From Neodiprion pinetum (lineage: Eukaryota; Arthropoda; Insecta; Hymenoptera; Diprionidae), in assembly GCF_021155775.2 (NCBI RefSeq), contig NC_060234.1:18252526-18316525 (forward strand): a DNA stretch of 64,000 bases. The letters run 5' to 3'. How positions within the stretch are numbered: the first letter of the stretch is position 1; every line of letters starts with the position of its first letter. This document shows, in pieces, positions 45,240 to 57,979 of the stretch. The notes beneath the pieces were generated by a model. It saw only the letters and a list, made by a program, of their open reading frames with translations, was not told the origin of the DNA and did no database searches. The translations under genes and the position numbers were made by a program.

Positions 45240-47340
45240 AAAATTGTCTAAAATTCAGTAGACTATATATTGAAGCAACACTCATATTTTCCAAACATTT
45301 TTCCGAAATTACTTTAAATTAGCTAATAAAAGAAACCCATGTCACAAATGTAAAATGGTTTTTAGGGGGGTTTTTAAGGGGATGTCATAGGCATTGAAAA
45401 AACTTTTAACCTCCTGCAACGCAAGTGTATACGCAAGGAAGTTTTGACACCGGTGGGCGGAATCATCTTCAAAAGGTTTCTTGCGCATACATGTTTGTCG
45501 TACGAAGGTGAAGATTTTTTTTCAAAAGATATAATGTCAACCTAAAAAGTAGTAGAAGGTTTCTTTGAACTTTTTTTAATCGCATTGAAATATCGATTTT
45601 TCACCAACATTTCACGGAAGTCTCTTCTCAAGTATGTAGTCAACGTTGCAAAATATTAATTTTATTATTTTACATTTACAATTCCCTGATTTTTGTTAAG
45701 ACGTAAAACTTCGAGAATCTTGGTTCTTGATGATGCATTTACAACGTATCTATGGGGGAAAAAAGATAAAAAAAATGATTAATCGTTGGATTTTGACTGA
45801 GAAATTGAAAAGAAAATTGCAGTTTCAGCCCCTTTTAATTCTCCTTTTCAACTGTCGAACCGTGAGACTGGTTCCAGCCTTTCGCTAACAATAAGATGCA
45901 GAATATGACGAACAATGACAATGATATCTGCAACAGCACATATTATACGTATTATTACAGTTACACATGTTGGGTGTCGAGCGAAGATACGAACATGCAG
46001 CTGGGATCTGGTTAATTAAATTTCGGAATCACACGGTTGGAACGGCGCTTAGTAGGTCGGAGGCATTGTTGACGAACGTATCCGAAAGCCGAGTAATCGA
46101 ATTCCCGTTGATTGCGGACGACTCGGGGCGTAACGAGATCGAGGGAAAAAATGTCGATATAGTCAGGGAACTTGATTTGTATGTCACGGAGTTAACCAAA
46201 GCCGGAAACGTCTACTGGCGTTTCATTTCCTCCTGCTTTTCAGACTCGTAACCTGTTCTAGTTGTGCAAATTCGCCGTCACCGCTTCGCCACATTGTTCG
46301 ACATTTTGGAACGACAATGGAGCGACTCCAAAGAAGCGTGCCGAAAACTGCGAAATGCCGCGATGTCTCTTTTACACCTGATACCTGCGCGCAGCGGAGT
46401 GACAAAAGTTTCCCCCTCCACTTTTTTATTTGAGAACTAATGACATTCCTTTGCCATAGCAACAAAAGTAAATGTTGAAAAGGAAATTGACTAGTAAGAG
46501 TGGCAGCATTGATTATAATGATAACAAACAATGGAAACTTGTTTGCTTTTCTATCTCGAGAGTGCGCTGCGATAAATTATGTTACCAACAAACGTGGGGG
46601 AAAATTCAAAGGTTCTACTAACCTTTGGTTACTTTATCACCCAGCTCGATTCAGGTGGAAATTTCTTGCAATACATTGTCTCGAGTAAGGGTCCTATACC
46701 GAAGCATTGAATTTTGGGAATTTACATCTCGCCAACGAATTATTTAATTCATGAAAAGAATGAAAAATACCAAACCCGTTAGAAATAACATTTTTAGTTA
46801 GCAATCAATAAAAGCATATTTTGCAATATTCATCACTTAAAAATCGACACATAGTGTTCAATTAGCTTCACAACTGATAGTAGATTGTACATCAAGGAGG
46901 CAAAGTAGATATCTTTAATAGAACAAGACATGGCTTTTATGGTGTACGCGATGGTTTACGTAACAAAAGTGCACAATTTTTTTTTTTGTCCTGTCGTAGA
47001 ACCGATTATTTTAAGTAGTGAGCCGACCGACAATTTTTTAGCTGTAGTTACTGTACAGTCTTCGACTATTTTAATTTTAACTATTACCGAAAAATGTTTG
47101 TGAGTCTTGTAGCTGTAACCATGAGATACTATGTATTGCTGTTCGTTTTGATTATGGTCACTTTAACTACATTTGCTTTTTATAAATATTGCAATAACCG
47201 AAACACGTAGCACTGATGACTATATACCTAATCTCACATTAAATAGTTACTCGAGCCCCATTTTTTTTGTTGCTAGAACAGTACTTAAACCTCGACTTAA
47301 GCGTATCTACATTGATACTTATTTCAGTACAATGTCTTTG
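45240..47340. other. Intergenic or upstream sequence, nothing recognised
   Basis: About 2 kb. The only open stretch worth mention is 45967-46251 (+), 94 codons in moderately GC-richer sequence without known motifs. I see no supported gene. Confidence 0.4.
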
Positions 47341-47342
47341 AC

Positions 47343-47540
47343 GAGGTTGACATTGTTAACGTTATCGTAACAAAATATTGGTAAGAATTTCACTATTTTC
47401 AAGTTTCCAACACCTTGAAAGCAATTTAGATTTCGAAATACGAGTGTGTCTTATCTTATTACGGATTGTTAAATTTCAGACAATTCTAAAGTCGCAAAAT
47501 AACAGTTTTCTCTCAACACGAATCGTTATGGGAACTTCAG
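47343..47540. mobile_element. MITE of the GTTAGTAACGTTA family, copy 2 (diverged)
   Basis: GAGGTTGACATTGTTAACGT opens and GAATCGTTATGGGAACTTCA closes the interval, with family words between (ATTACGGATTGTTAAATTTC). Diverged relative to copies 3 and 4. Confidence 0.5.
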
Positions 47541-47811
47541 CATGCTTTTCTTTGCAACCATGCATATAACAAAATGGAATTTCCCTCTGTGATTTCCGAA
47601 CGAATGTAATGACGCAGGTCGTAACGTCCATGAGTGCAGATAGCTGCGGTTATAGTAAACATTAGGTTTCCTTTGACTTACTGCCAAGGCTTGTGGTTAC
47701 GTACATTTATCGTATCGTATCGCTCTTGTTATATTTTTATTGATACCTTCTGTAAACCGATCCACAAGATTTCAGTATTCTTGTGGAATTTTTCCATCTC
47801 CTTAAAACAAT

Positions 47812-48022
47812 GAGGGTAAAGTTAGTAACGTTACAGTAACAATGCAGATTTAGAAAAAATCGTTACTTTACACTTTTAGGATCGTCTGAAATTTGATAAA
47901 CCATAATAAAAAAAACATGCTCATATTTTTAAAAGCCAACTCCTTGATAGTCATTCAAATATTGCACAGCAACGATATTTTCCTTGATGTTTTGTTACGT
48001 TAACGTTACTAACTTCAGCCTC
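47812..48022. mobile_element. MITE of the GTTAGTAACGTTA family, copy 3
   Basis: GAGGGTAAAGTTAGTAACGT and ACGTTACTAACTTCAGCCTC form inverted termini around about 210 bp, with internal AAACCATAATAAA as in copy 1. Confidence 0.7.
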
Positions 48023-48185
48023 GTCTGAAACAGGTATTCAAGTAGCTTAATATTGCCTGAAACACCAATCTTAAGGTTTTAAAAACTATACTTTTGTTCT
48101 AGAATACTAGACCTTGTGAATTTTTGTTATTGTTCTTTCGTTCGGATGGTTATCCATATTTCTAGACTGCGCAGAAAAAAAATAT

Positions 48186-48381
48186 TTGAAGTTGGTAATG
48201 TTATCGTGACAAGACATTAGAAAAAAACGACTATTTTCTTATGTTTACAATGACTTTGAAGGGTCCATGATTTCGAAATATTTTGTTTTATTACGGTTGA
48301 CTGAATGTTAAATAATTTCAAAATCGAGATTTAACGGCGTTTCCCCGAAATGAATCGTTACGATAACGTTACTAACCTCAA
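48186..48381. mobile_element. MITE of the GTTAGTAACGTTA family, copy 4
   Basis: TTGAAGTTGGTAATGTTATC and GATAACGTTACTAACCTCAA bound about 196 bp; internal TTTTATTACGGTTGACTG matches the family in reverse orientation. Three copies lie within 1.1 kb here. Confidence 0.68.
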
Positions 48382-48849
48382 CGTGAAAAATCTTTGATCA
48401 CTGCTCTTGCAAGTAGGATCTTATGAGAACTTGTACCATGTAATTCAGAGCTCTGTCGGGGCAAAATCACTTTTCTACCGGCATTGATTGTTCGTAATAC
48501 ATTCTCATCCGTTGATAAAGGCACGTAAATAAAATTACGCGATTGTTTCCCTCCCTTCGTAGGTAAAAAGAAATTTCGAAATTAGTCAGTCGCATTTGAT
48601 TCACATGATGCGAGGACCTGTTTTCCTCTCTTCATTCCGAGCCCGGTGAAACCCCGCGAGGTTAGCAGCGGGATGAGGAAGAAAAAGAGAACGAGAAGAA
48701 TCCTCTCCCAAATTACCTATTTCACCACATTTGGTTAGACTCGAAATTCGCCGTTTCTTATTTACCTCATATCCTTCCCTCATTACTCGCTCTGTTCGCT
48801 GTACAAGAGCCTGATAATTTATTCGCTCGAACGATGAAATAACACCCAC

Positions 48850-49640
48850 AAGTCACAACACCTTCGCACCTGTTCGCACTCGCATTGTTTTTGTTTCGGT
48901 TCGTCACTTCGTTCACACGTCAAAGCGCAGCAGCGCCGCCGATTCGAAGGTTCGATGCGTGACAGGATCCGACATCCATATCATAGCGTCCTTATCTCCC
49001 TAAAGCAAAAGCCGTTACAGAGCAGCCCGGCTGTTCGGTCGAATCCAAGCGTAGGCATGACGTAGCCGTGAAAAAACGTTAGCCGCGCGACATACCAAAT
49101 TCCACAGCTTTCCCGATGCGCTCGCTGCTGTCGTGCCTTCCGATTGGCTCTCGAAAGCGCAAGCCGAGCGATAGGAAATTTCTCCGCTCGCGTATAACGC
49201 GCAATTTTTCCGTTGTATCAACGCGTCTGACACGCAACGCCGCCGGCACTTTCGGATCGCGATGACCGGACCGAACTTGTTTGACGCTCCGCGTGCGCCA
49301 ACTCTAGCAGCCAACTATCAACGGCGTCCGACTCGGGCGACGCGGGATTGTGTGCCTTGGGTTAGCACATGGGCCGAACAGCTGCCCGTTTCCTATCCCT
49401 ACCCAAACCGAGGAGACCCGGGGACCCCGTTCCATACCCTGTGCGACGTCACTCCGAGAGTCATTGTGACCGATTACCATATCATCATCTCCCTCTACCC
49501 GCGGATGGCTCGTCCCCGTTGCTCAACGCCGAACAAGCTTCTCGCTTCAAGAATTACATTTTCACGGAATGCCGTGTGCCACCGTCACGTGCCAACTCGG
49601 CTCTCGTTTTTACCCACCTAACCGGAAGAAGATTCGGCGG
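48850..49640. promoter_or_regulatory. CpG-rich block, candidate promoter or 5' exon
   Basis: About 800 bp clearly richer in G+C and CpG than its surroundings (GCGCAGCAGCGCCGCCG, CACGCAACGCCGCCGG), with ATTGGCT (CCAAT-type) at about 49143. Overlapping open frames exist on both strands but show no recognisable protein, as expected for CpG-rich DNA. It could be the start of a distal non-coding first exon of wake or the promoter of an unseen neighbour. Confidence 0.3.
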
Positions 49641-52070
49641 TGCATTTCCAACGAGCCGTACCGTTGTACCATCTCTGTCAGAAGTTGGGAAAACTGTGGA
49701 AAAATATTCAGTAGTGCTGTTTGCGCCAACAATGGTGAACACGAATGAAATTTGAGAAGCGCGAGGTAATGACATGATATCGGCAATTTGGGATAAGATT
49801 TTGCAATTGGAAAATTCGAAATACTTCAAACTGTAATGCTTTTGATACGCTGATAGTGTTTTTGGGCTTCTTTTGTTCATAATAAGGGTTTCCAGAGACA
49901 GGCTGAAAAAAGTTTTGTAATCACTTGCCTACAACGGTTATCTGAACTCCGATTATGGTTAAGGAATACTGCGGTTTATATATAAATAGCAGTACCCACA
50001 TCCTGCTCGTTACTGTTACAGAGTAGGATAATGTGTCGACAAGAAATCAATCGAATGACAAATGTTATTAAATTACGGTAAATTTAAAAAAAATCAGCAA
50101 TAATTTTTCTGAGGAAGTTTTTTTATTTTTCGTAAGAAACGATTTTTATTCTCTTTCACAAACCGGTTTCAGTATGTAATGATAAATAACTCACGGTTTT
50201 ATGACGTAAGGCTTGCAAAAAACTAACGTTGATCGAAAAATATTAAGAGACATCTGAAAAATTGTAAAGGTTTGTCAAAATGTCCTGATGAAAGTAGAAT
50301 TTGTAGGTACTTCGGAGCGTCTAATGTACCTACTTTAATTCGCGTTAAACGTTGCTATTTATTATGTGATTCTTACGAGTAATAAACCGCAGTTTAAGCA
50401 AGATTCTCGTGGGAATCTGAGCTGGAAGAAAACCAGGGATATTTAAAGGTGTAATTAGAGTGATAAAAATTAATCCTTCAAAAATTTTACACATCTAACT
50501 TAGCTGGGATGGGAATTAGGCCACATATTTATATTAGCGACAAAATTGGAAGATGATTTTGTACGGACGAGTCAAAATAAATCACTGCAAAGAACTTCCG
50601 TTCAGGTAAAAAATGTTTTATTTAATCCACATCTTGTTTTTCAATTGACTGTAGCCTTGAAGCCACTTTCGAATATCGCATAAACGGAGCAGTAAAATAA
50701 GTTTCGTTTGTGGTATTTAAAAATTTACAACTAACGGAATAGCGCATGCTGTATAAATTCGTCAAAATTGACAAAACCTGGTTGCTCTGTGGATTAAGGT
50801 AGGCAGAAAATAACCGTTGGCAGATTCTGATCAATGTATTGTATACTACACATTTGAATTATTGAACGCTAAAAGGATATTCTATTTCTTTGCTTCGATA
50901 AATTAGAGTAAACGGGAAAATTGGAATCGTGGTGATTTACTCTAGTATACAAGCACCGCTTTCAGGTGAATTGATCGAGTATACTGGGCCTGTGAATGTG
51001 AATCGTAATTCACTTTTGCCGGGGCCTTATTCGGAAATTTTCCCCACCTGTCAGAGTGAATCAGTGATAGAGAGGATTGAGCCCAATGTTTTTGGGGAAT
51101 GTAATATTTTTACATCCATTTTCCACGCGACATAACGTCGGCCATTGAAAGACGAAACAAACAAAATAATGACCTCATTTATTAGTCTGTTTTCTGGACT
51201 GACAAAAATCGTCCACAGGATAAGGTATGATCGCTGAAATCTGACGTAGGTATAAATAACACATTGATAGAATCAAAAGTTTCAAGTGGCAACTATGGAA
51301 TACTTCACAGGGATTAGCTAAAGAAGTTCATACATGTTTGAAAACCATTTTGACACCCTAAAAATGATTATCATCGAGTACTCAACTTTGAAATAGCTGA
51401 AAACTAATGATGTGGTCATGTCATCCCTACTGACCAATCCAAAAATATTGAGCTCTATCACGTGTATCACCGTTTCACCTTACAAGTGAGAACAATTTCA
51501 AAGTGAATAGGTGCCTAGCTTAAATATTGCATGACAATAGTGCTATGATAAATCATTCGACAATTTATCACTTCTAGAACCCAGGAAAATCCATCATCTG
51601 GGAATACTGAAATGCCCATAAATACGTATAAGACGAAAACAATTCGGTCGGCAATGGAGTTAGTAGATAAATTTGGGGCGAAATGGTTCGAGTTTAGCCA
51701 TCTGCACTATTGTTAGCTGCGCTCAGTTTTCTGGTTGGGAATATTTTCTGAATTCGACCAGTCATTCCAGACAGGTTTTTACCGGCAGGCTCGTGCTTGA
51801 GAACCGCAAGCATCGCGTGCAGCCACCACCACATCCATAGCTATGTGCGGAATAGTGATAGATTTCAGAAAGATTGGTTTCCGGTAATTTGGTGCTGGTA
51901 GACTCGGTGCGGCATAGGAAGGTCGTTTTCTTGCAGGTAACAACGAAGCGTCTTCAGGCATAGAGAGCTACTGACCCTGTCTGCAGTGCCGAGGCTTTAA
52001 ACGCGCGGAGAATGCCTCAACTGGCCAGAAAGGAATAACAGACAACTTTTCGTTTTAAATTCTCACAGTG
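49640..52070. other. Intergenic sequence, nothing recognised
   Basis: AT-rich, with short open frames only. I see no repeat ends, RNA gene or coding region that I can support. Confidence 0.45.
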
Positions 52071-52076
52071 GTTTTA

Positions 52077-52685
52077 GTGCAGGATACGGGATAAGGACGA
52101 CCTAGACCCATCTGTTTACCAGATGAACACCTACACCCATCTCTTTACTCATTCAAATTTATATCGAAATACAGAGAATTCTATTACGAATACGATGGTA
52201 TAAGGTTGCCTGGGTAAAACCAGTCAAGACTACGGGTTGCCTAGATTTGAAACAGTGCGCGAGAGAGAAGCGCGGCGCGTAATATTGAGTGCGATAGAGA
52301 AGGACGCAGCGTAGCTAATGCTAGTGACGCAGGTACCAGGTAAAAGAGAGTGCGCCGGCTCTTTTCTCCGTGTGTTCGAAAAGGACAACACTACTGCCGA
52401 GAAACATTTTGGGAGTAACAGACTTGGAGTAATAGTTTCGGCAACCAACCTTAGCGTGTTCCTTATGCTTCGTACTTTCGATCAGTGGTGATTTCGTTTG
52501 ATTAACAAATAGGTAAAAAATTTAAGAAAACATTCATTACATTAATTTTAATGGAGCGTAGCCTTGACCGAATTGCGTCAAGCAAGGTATTTGCGATATG
52601 TTTGTCCGCATGTTAAGATAATTGCTAAAAAATAGTATTCTTCTGGTGAACAGATGGGTGTAGTTCGTCCTTATTTCGTATTCAG
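52077..52685. mobile_element. Element with imperfect terminal inverted repeats, about 610 bp
   Basis: Left GATACGGGATAAGGACGACC then ACCCATCTGTTTACCAG, right CTGGTGAACAGATGGGTGTA then GTTCGTCCTTATTTCGTATTC: about 42 bp of imperfect inverted ends. The interior is GC-mixed without coding motifs. No target duplication was determined. Confidence 0.6.
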
Positions 52686-52689
52686 TACT

Positions 52690-54035
52690 ATTTACGGTGT
52701 TTGCGAGACGCGAGTCTTATATATTTCGAATCTTCCTCGACTACGAGGAAAAACCACACATCATGAAATCTCTCATTGTCAGCTGATCACATCCGCGACG
52801 GACATGAACTTAAGATTTCTTTCCATTTCCGTTCTTGTTGTTTTATAATTTTTTACCTCGTTTCAATTAGCGAAGAAAGTATCGTAGTGAAAACTTGAAT
52901 CCCAGTTCACACGGTGCGGCCAAGCTGTGTTATTGTACGTACAATTTATTTATATATGTATATATATCTCGCGGAGAGACCTCATTTCTATTCCAATTTG
53001 CAACGCAAACTTATTTACTCGCATCGGAGCCGGTGTAGCGTAGAAAGAATATTGAAGATGGAATTAAGAGGTGTGTTCTTTTATGTATTGGCATCTAACA
53101 GCTAAATTCAGCTAGTTACCTATATCCATCGTTACAGAGAGCAGCTTGATGAAAATGTCCAAAGTAAAACTCAAAAAGAGAATAAAAAATTACGGTAGCT
53201 GCGTTAATCAGATGTAGTCTCAAAATCTCGAATATTATAATACACAAACAGTCATTGTATGCGCTTGATAATGAACAGGACAAGTTTCTAATACAATACT
53301 TGCATGGAAAATATCCAATCGCGGCTAACGAAGTCCAAAACAACTGATAAATTACCAAGTTTATTTCTTGCGCACAAAACGTATGGAGTACGAGTATATT
53401 ATTAATTGTAGCACCTTACGTCATTAACATAATAATTTAAGTTTCAAAATTTAAGAAAAATATCTTAGAATATAGCTGTTTCGGTGAATTTTCTAAAGAT
53501 CAGTGTCATATTCAACATTTTTCAACGATTTATGTATTTTCATATACCTAGATACTGCAAAATTTTTCGATAATTCACAGAATAGCATAAAAAACTTCAG
53601 TAAAACATCTAATGTACGTTTTATATATAAATCGCATCGATTTCCTGACGAAAGTACAAGTTATAATACGATGATTTCAACAATTTTTAACGCAGAAAAT
53701 TGCAATATTTTCGTCCGGTAGTTTCAATCAGTTTTTGAGAAAAATAAAAATGACTAAAAAATGGAAAATAATTTTTTTTACAGGATTGAGTGGACTGATT
53801 TGTTTGAAAATTTAATATGTTATGAAGGCGATTGAGAGCTTTCATAGACACCGTGGACCGACTTTTAGCTTAATAAATTCGTGGATCATAAAAATTATTT
53901 TCTCTCAATTTCTTAATTAACGCGATAGTTAAAAAAAATAAGAAACCATTTCTCTTCCCGAAAAACCGAATTTCCCAATAAGTTCTGACCGAATTACTGC
54001 AAATTATCATCTTATTATTATATAAATAGTACACT
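52690..54035. other. Intergenic sequence, nothing recognised
   Basis: AT-rich with scattered short open frames. No supported gene or repeat end. Confidence 0.4.
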
Positions 54036-54039
54036 GACA

Positions 54040-54306
54040 TTTTTCTCAATCTTCCTCAAAAAGTTTTTCCGATGGTTCGCCTTGACATTGATTACAATTT
54101 TTTTGATCAATATTTCTTTTTTTATATTTTAACATACGACAAAATCCACATATGGTTTCACCAATAAAAATCTCTTCTGTGAAAATCGGCGAAAACTCAT
54201 TCAAGTCTTCTCAAGTCGAAATAACTTTAGCAGTTCCTGCTCTTTGCTTCATGAATTGGTCACAAATTGAACACTTAGTATTTTGTGATTTTACTGAAGA
54301 CATAGT
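54040..54306 (-). pseudogene. Zinc-binding domain coding remnant (unrecognised family)
   Basis: From an ATG near 54305 the minus strand reads MSSVKSQNTKCSICDQFMKQ, RAGTAKVIST, a TGA, then FTEEIFIGETICGFCRMLKY and NCNQCQGEPSEKLFEED before another stop. Three CxxC pairs (CSIC, CGFC, CNQC) in one otherwise open frame, with one internal stop, suggest a decayed zinc-binding domain of the kind found in some transposon proteins. I cannot name the family. The 3' continuation is not readable. Confidence 0.4.
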
Positions 54307-54319
54307 TATAGAAAATATT

Positions 54320-57150
54320 AAAGGATATTCATAAATAAAAACAGTTATTTAGTAACAATAGTAGTGTGTTCTGTACTTTTCAAATAATAACCTTGAAATT
54401 GTGATGCTCAGAGATTTTTAGTGATTTTAGGAGCACTATCTATAAGCGATAAGCGAATAGGTATTATATTTTATTGTGATATTTATTATCTCTAAGAAAG
54501 TGATTTATTTCAGTGTATTATTTACCTTATCCACCTGACTATGATCTACACACTGAACAGTCAGTGCTACGTATCTTGCTTCATATACTTGAAGTTTTGA
54601 TCAATCAAGCTTATTTACAAAGTTTCAAGCTAACTAAGTTTCTGTAATTATTCAAATATTTATCGTGGAATCTCGATATCAACACAGAATTGAGTTTTTG
54701 ATTAAAGTTTATCTATCAGAACTCCAGGTAAATCTCGTTTCTGAATTAGGCACTGTGAACTAAAAAATTTGGTTAGTAAACGAACAGTACAAGACTTGAT
54801 CGTTGAGAGCTCCACAACATCAAGACTAAACTTGTAAGAATTATGTTGTATCTTGTGAACTTTTACTGCAAAGTGACCAATATTTAATTATATGAAAGTC
54901 AACTCGCGTGAAACTTTGCTTTTACATTGTAATCATTATAATTATGCCGAAAAACTCGACTTGAAATTCTGAATGTGTAAAAATTTCAAATCTTCCTATA
55001 GCGATATTATAAAACTACTTTTGATGCACCATAAAGTTGTACGAAGAAATCTGTGGACAGATTCGGAGATTACAGTCGAAGGAGCTACACATTTTGAAAT
55101 CATCAATGTTTCACAAGTGATTTCCTGTAGATTTCCAATATTAGGAAATTGTTTAAATTCCTACTAATCCCCAAGTGGTTCTTAAACGTTTGAAACTGCT
55201 TGGCATATTGCTCATTTCCAAGTGATTTTCAGTATTAAAGTATAGCTCGAATTCCAGTGATATTCAGTGATTTTCGACTGATTCCTTAAGTAAATGGCCC
55301 CTCGATGCTGGTGTTTGGTCCTATGTTTAGTGGTTCGTATTTGAAAAGCTAGCCGTCCATGCGCATGTCACACAATTCTGATTCACTCAAAGCTTTTATT
55401 GATTAAAATATAGGAAGGATGTTTTAATGTTCTAGATAGACAAAATAACAGATTACGTAAAACAGAGCACTATACATGTTATACATGCTTGTGAATATAT
55501 GAAACCATGAACAGTGTTCAAGTCTATTTTTTTTTCTTATTATTAAACCTCATAGCTTGCATTATGTAGCACAAAACTTTCCAACCCATATAATGATGAA
55601 TGAATAAACAGAAATCGAAGGAATAACAGAGCTAAATGTGATACTTGCTTGCCAATCGGTGAGCAAGGTCGAGGTGCGTGTCTATCTCAAAGCCGATGGA
55701 GAACATTACATACGATTGTACGATTTCTCGGCTACATTAGATACTGTCTTCCAAGTAGCACTTTCGTCGCCGAGTTAGATTTCACAATTACGCCAAATGA
55801 CACTCAGGTAGTGAAATACGTTTGCCATATGATATACATAACTGATTACGTTATCATCAATATCATACCAGAGTGGTCATATTCTGTAAATTTAACATGT
55901 TTTTTTAAACTGAAGCAATAGATCAAGTTAAACACTTCATCAAAACTACAGTGCGAGGAAGCTGTCAAATTTTTCACAGTCACGGTTCCGAATTAGAATA
56001 TTTTCATCACCGCTCTCTGAATATATTCATAATTAAGCATCAAGGTTAGTTTGATGTGATAAAACTACTTTTTGAATAGCCTGGAAAACAGCGGTGTTAC
56101 CGCAGAAGGCTCTGCAGTTTTTATTCTATTACGTGTTAGCATAGTTTTCGTTCAAGTCATTCGTATGAGAACTAATAATAATTCGCATTTTGCTACACTG
56201 TAATCTTACCTCGTATTGCTGTCGCATTGCATATTATTTCGCGACTGATGGAATGGAAATGTGTCCCATGTAGCATGCTGTTCTACGTCATACAAATTTT
56301 CTCACACCAAGGTCAAAATAATCGCCATGTGGTCCGACTCGTTAGTAGAGTAATTTTTTGACGAGTATCTGACAGGTAACTCTTTTTTCGTGTAAAATAT
56401 AGCTTGTACATTTTTGACATGTTTGTTTTAGAGCACGTTCAAATACTTCCTTATTCATTATCCCGACTATTTCAACAACTATGCTCTTATAACCCTAAAA
56501 GTGAAAGCATCATTGTTCAAGAAAGCGGAGCCATGCTTGGTCCAATTTTAGCGCCGCAAGATAAGTGCAGATAAAAAATCGACGTCAATGACGTTCAGCG
56601 ACTTATTTCTTACACATGCAATTTTTTCAACTCTGGCTGTGATGTTTTTTCCGTCCGTTCGTTTGCATCGCATGTCGCACAGCTGACAGATTGTTTACGA
56701 AATTTAATCGTATGCCGCATTCAGAGCGTTGTCAACCCTCTGGTGGCAACAGGTGGTACTCAAAGTGAAAATGGACTGTACTTGGAATTTCAGGACCATA
56801 CAACGATTTCGCGGAGTACATTTTTGTTCTTTGTATTTTATGTTCGTATAATAACCACGATTTTAGTTCTGTTCTCAAGGACCAGACAGGTTTTAACCAT
56901 ATTATTGAAATTTTTACGTTCAAGAATATTTCAAATTAACGCTAAAGATTTTGAATTTTTCAATAACACGAAGCAGTTGCTGAAGACCTGGAGGAAACAT
57001 TATTTTCTTTGTTTATCACATCTATAATTAAAAACACATAACCCGGAATAAAAATTATGGGGACAGTTTCTTTATACTTCGATACTCAATTCTTTTGCAA
57101 TATCAGAGGCTAGTCAAAAAATGATAAAAATTTCTAGAATGTTTCCAGGA
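54320..57150. other. Intergenic sequence, nothing recognised
   Basis: About 2.8 kb. Open stretches at 55649-55921 (+) and 56743-57027 (+) have no recognised motif; the latter is hydrophobic in its middle third, but I would not call it a gene. Confidence 0.4.
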
Positions 57151-57151
57151 T

Positions 57152-57279
57152 CGTACACTAACACCCGTATTCATAGTCCTTCCTTGAGGAACAAGGATTC
57201 TTTGTTCTCATTTCACGTTCCATGAACAAGGAATCCTTGTTCCTCAAGGAAGGACTATGAATACGGGTGTTAGCGTACG
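57152..57279. mobile_element. Perfect-hairpin MITE, 128 bp
   Basis: Arms 57152-57207 and 57224-57279 (CGTACACTAACACCCGTATT ... AATACGGGTGTTAGCGTACG) are inverted with very few mismatches around a 16-bp loop. Almost the whole element folds into one stem. No coding sequence. Confidence 0.8.
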
Positions 57280-57399
57280 GTAGAGCAACTCAACAATAGT
57301 CCGTACAGGAGGTGAAATTATCGTACAAATACGATCCTGACACACGCTGCTAAAAGCGGTTCGGAAAATGTCCCTCGATTCTGCCGCCAATTTCCACCA

Positions 57400-57850
57400 C
57401 TAGTGGCGCTAGTAGTTACCTGACGAGCTTGCGCGCGGTCAGCGAGAGCAGCGAGCGTGTCAGAAGTCTACTAGCGCCACGTAGAGGAACTAAAAAACGG
57501 GGACAAGACGCGTAAAATTTTGTAGTACACGAGCAGTGGTGAGTGTTAGGGGGCTGGCCCTGACCGTACAATTGGTAATACGGACGGCATTACCGGTTAC
57601 ATTATTATCGACCGAGGCGAGCGATCGTGTCGCGCTCTCTTGTAATATAATATAATAAGAGGAAGTCCCAGTCGATTTTGACTCTGATCTTGACGCACGT
57701 TCTCATAGAATTGAGTTTCGGTGGCTGGGTGACAGTTTTGGTTCCGACAATCGACCGATAGAGCGCGTGTCAACAAATATACAAGATCCATCGGTAAAAC
57801 TGTCATGCCAGCCTCCGAGACTCGGCAATTCTGTAAGATCCTGCGTCACT
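57400..57850. other. GC-richer stretch with CTAGTGGCGCTAG words
   Basis: CACTAGTGGCGCTAGTAG at about 57401 and CTACTAGCGCCACGTAG at about 57469 are inverted and 70 bp apart, followed by CpG-containing sequence to about 57.8 kb. This may be another small inverted-repeat element or a regulatory region. Confidence 0.35.
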
Positions 57851-57979
57851 TATCAAAAATTGCAGATTCTTTTTTTACGGTGCATTATTGCGCGAGACTC
57901 AATTATTTTTGCATATTTATGTTCGGCATTGAGTACAGAATGCGGCTGTCATTGCCCGAATTGCGCCAGTGATACGTAG

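Noticed and set aside
49015..49880. Several 99-128-codon frames on both strands
   Set aside because: They overlap one another in a CpG-rich block where stops are rare. No domain is visible in any.
56743..57027. 94-codon frame with a hydrophobic centre
   Set aside because: It might suggest a membrane protein, but there is no family signature, promoter or splice context.
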